Assembly (NCBI GenBank): GCA_002102825.1
Contig: DABJ01000045.1
Coordinates: 2,228 to 8,526, forward strand
Length of the DNA: 6,299 nt
Source: Candidatus Gastranaerophilales bacterium HUM_12
GTDB lineage: Bacteria; Cyanobacteriota; Vampirovibrionia; Gastranaerophilales; Gastranaerophilaceae
Direction of reading: 5' to 3'
The notes below the pieces were generated by a model that saw only the letters and a program-made list of their open reading frames with translations, ran no database searches and was not told the origin of the DNA. Below are positions 5,980 through 6,299 of this stretch, piece by piece. Numbering within the stretch: position 1 is the first letter of the stretch; the number at the start of each line of letters is the position of its first letter. Both the position numbers and the translations under genes were made by a program.

Positions 5980-6171
5980 ATGGCAAAACATTGTGAAGTA
6001 TGCGGAAAAGCTCCAATTAAAGCAGCTAAATTGACTTTCTCACACAAGCAAATCGTTCATACTCAAGAACCAAATTTACAATCAGTAAAAGCTGTTGTAA
6101 ACGGAACAACAAAAAGAATTAGAGTATGTACTTCTTGCTTAAAAGCAGGTAAAGTTCAAAAAGCTATGTAA
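5980..6171 (+). CDS. rpmB: Large ribosomal subunit protein bL28
   Basis: A 63-residue ribosomal protein of the 50S subunit. It has the zinc-ribbon form: CEVC (C5, C8) near the start and CTSC (C50, C53) near the end, with the signature PNLQ (31-34), VVNGTTKRIRVC (39-50) and KAGKVQ (55-60). The length is normal for this form. The stretch after the Ser-His (residues 21-30, SHKQIVHTQE) has fewer Arg/Lys than in most bL28 proteins, which usually carry a run such as RKTRR there. The start is supported by AAGGA ten bases upstream. It is transcribed alone, divergent from hom, and closed by its own terminator, which fits a free-standing ribosomal gene. Confidence 0.97.
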   Translation: MAKHCEVCGKAPIKAAKLTFSHKQIVHTQEPNLQSVKAVVNGTTKRIRVCTSCLKAGKVQKAM

Positions 6172-6198
6172 TTGTAGTTTTAAAAGTATAAGAATTGG

Positions 6199-6230
6199 AA
6201 AAAGAAAGACTTTTGGGTCTTTCTTTTTTT
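6199..6230 (+). terminator. Intrinsic terminator of rpmB
   Basis: AAAAAGAAAGAC (6199-6210) pairs with GTCTTTCTTTTT (6217-6228) around the loop TTTTGG, followed directly by further T. It lies 28 bases after the rpmB stop codon. Confidence 0.9.
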
Positions 6231-6250
6231 ATGATTTAATTTTCCCTCCC

Positions 6251-6279
6251 TTGCGCATGTTCAAAAAATTTAGTATAAT
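6251..6279 (+). promoter_or_regulatory. Strong sigma70 promoter for a transcription unit beyond the window
   Basis: -35 TTGCGC (6251-6256), exactly 17 bases, then a perfect -10 TATAAT (6274-6279). Transcription should start near 6286-6287. Only about 14 bases of the transcript are inside the window (AAGCCGAGCAGAGT); they have no ATG or Shine-Dalgarno site and are richer in G+C than their surroundings. Confidence 0.8.
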
Positions 6280-6299
6280 GAAAACAAGCCGAGCAGAGT

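Noticed and set aside
6288..6299. Start of a tRNA gene (GCCGAGCAGAGT)
   Set aside because: Position 8 would be A instead of the invariant T, and no D-loop sequence follows.

Overview
The window is AT-rich (roughly one-third G+C by eye) bacterial chromosome with seven protein-coding genes, all read with standard codons and all ending in TAA or TAG. Shine-Dalgarno sites, sigma70-type promoters and short hairpin terminators are easy to see. The genes present (a CNNM/CorC transporter, homoserine dehydrogenase, threonine synthase, ribosomal protein L28) are core bacterial genes and do not fix the phylum. Low G+C, the secreted and Asn/Phe-rich orphan proteins and the overall style suggest an uncultured gut-type lineage such as Gastranaerophilales (Vampirovibrionia/Melainabacteria), but this is an impression and Clostridia-like or other low-GC lineages are not excluded. 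I see no mobile element, CRISPR array, phage gene or tRNA.

Layout. Positions 1-1258 (+): 5'-truncated CNNM/CorC-type membrane protein with paired CBS domains, with an odd in-frame TGA at its very edge. 1314-1913 (+): orphan secreted protein with a clear signal peptide, probably co-transcribed with the transporter. 2011-2898 (+): orphan protein with an uncharged Asn/Phe-rich N-terminus, a charged linker and two copies of a repeat unit that each end in an EF-hand/dockerin-like loop. A bidirectional hairpin terminator (2902-2929) separates it from the convergent minus-strand operon hom (5787-4510), an unknown one-helix membrane protein (4510-4031) and thrC (3999-2947). The divergent region 5788-5979 holds promoters for hom and for rpmB (5980-6171, +), with a hairpin between them. 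rpmB has its own terminator (6199-6230), and a strong promoter at 6251-6279 drives something outside the window.

How the genes work together. hom and thrC encode the first committed and the last step of threonine synthesis from aspartate semialdehyde; the intervening homoserine kinase (thrB) is not in this window. The small membrane protein sits between them, its start overlapping the hom stop by one base. The hom promoter lies so close to its ATG that the message appears leaderless, with no room for an attenuator. The most unusual items are the two-part repeat protein at 2011-2898, the membrane protein coupled into the threonine operon, and the apparent leaderless start of hom.
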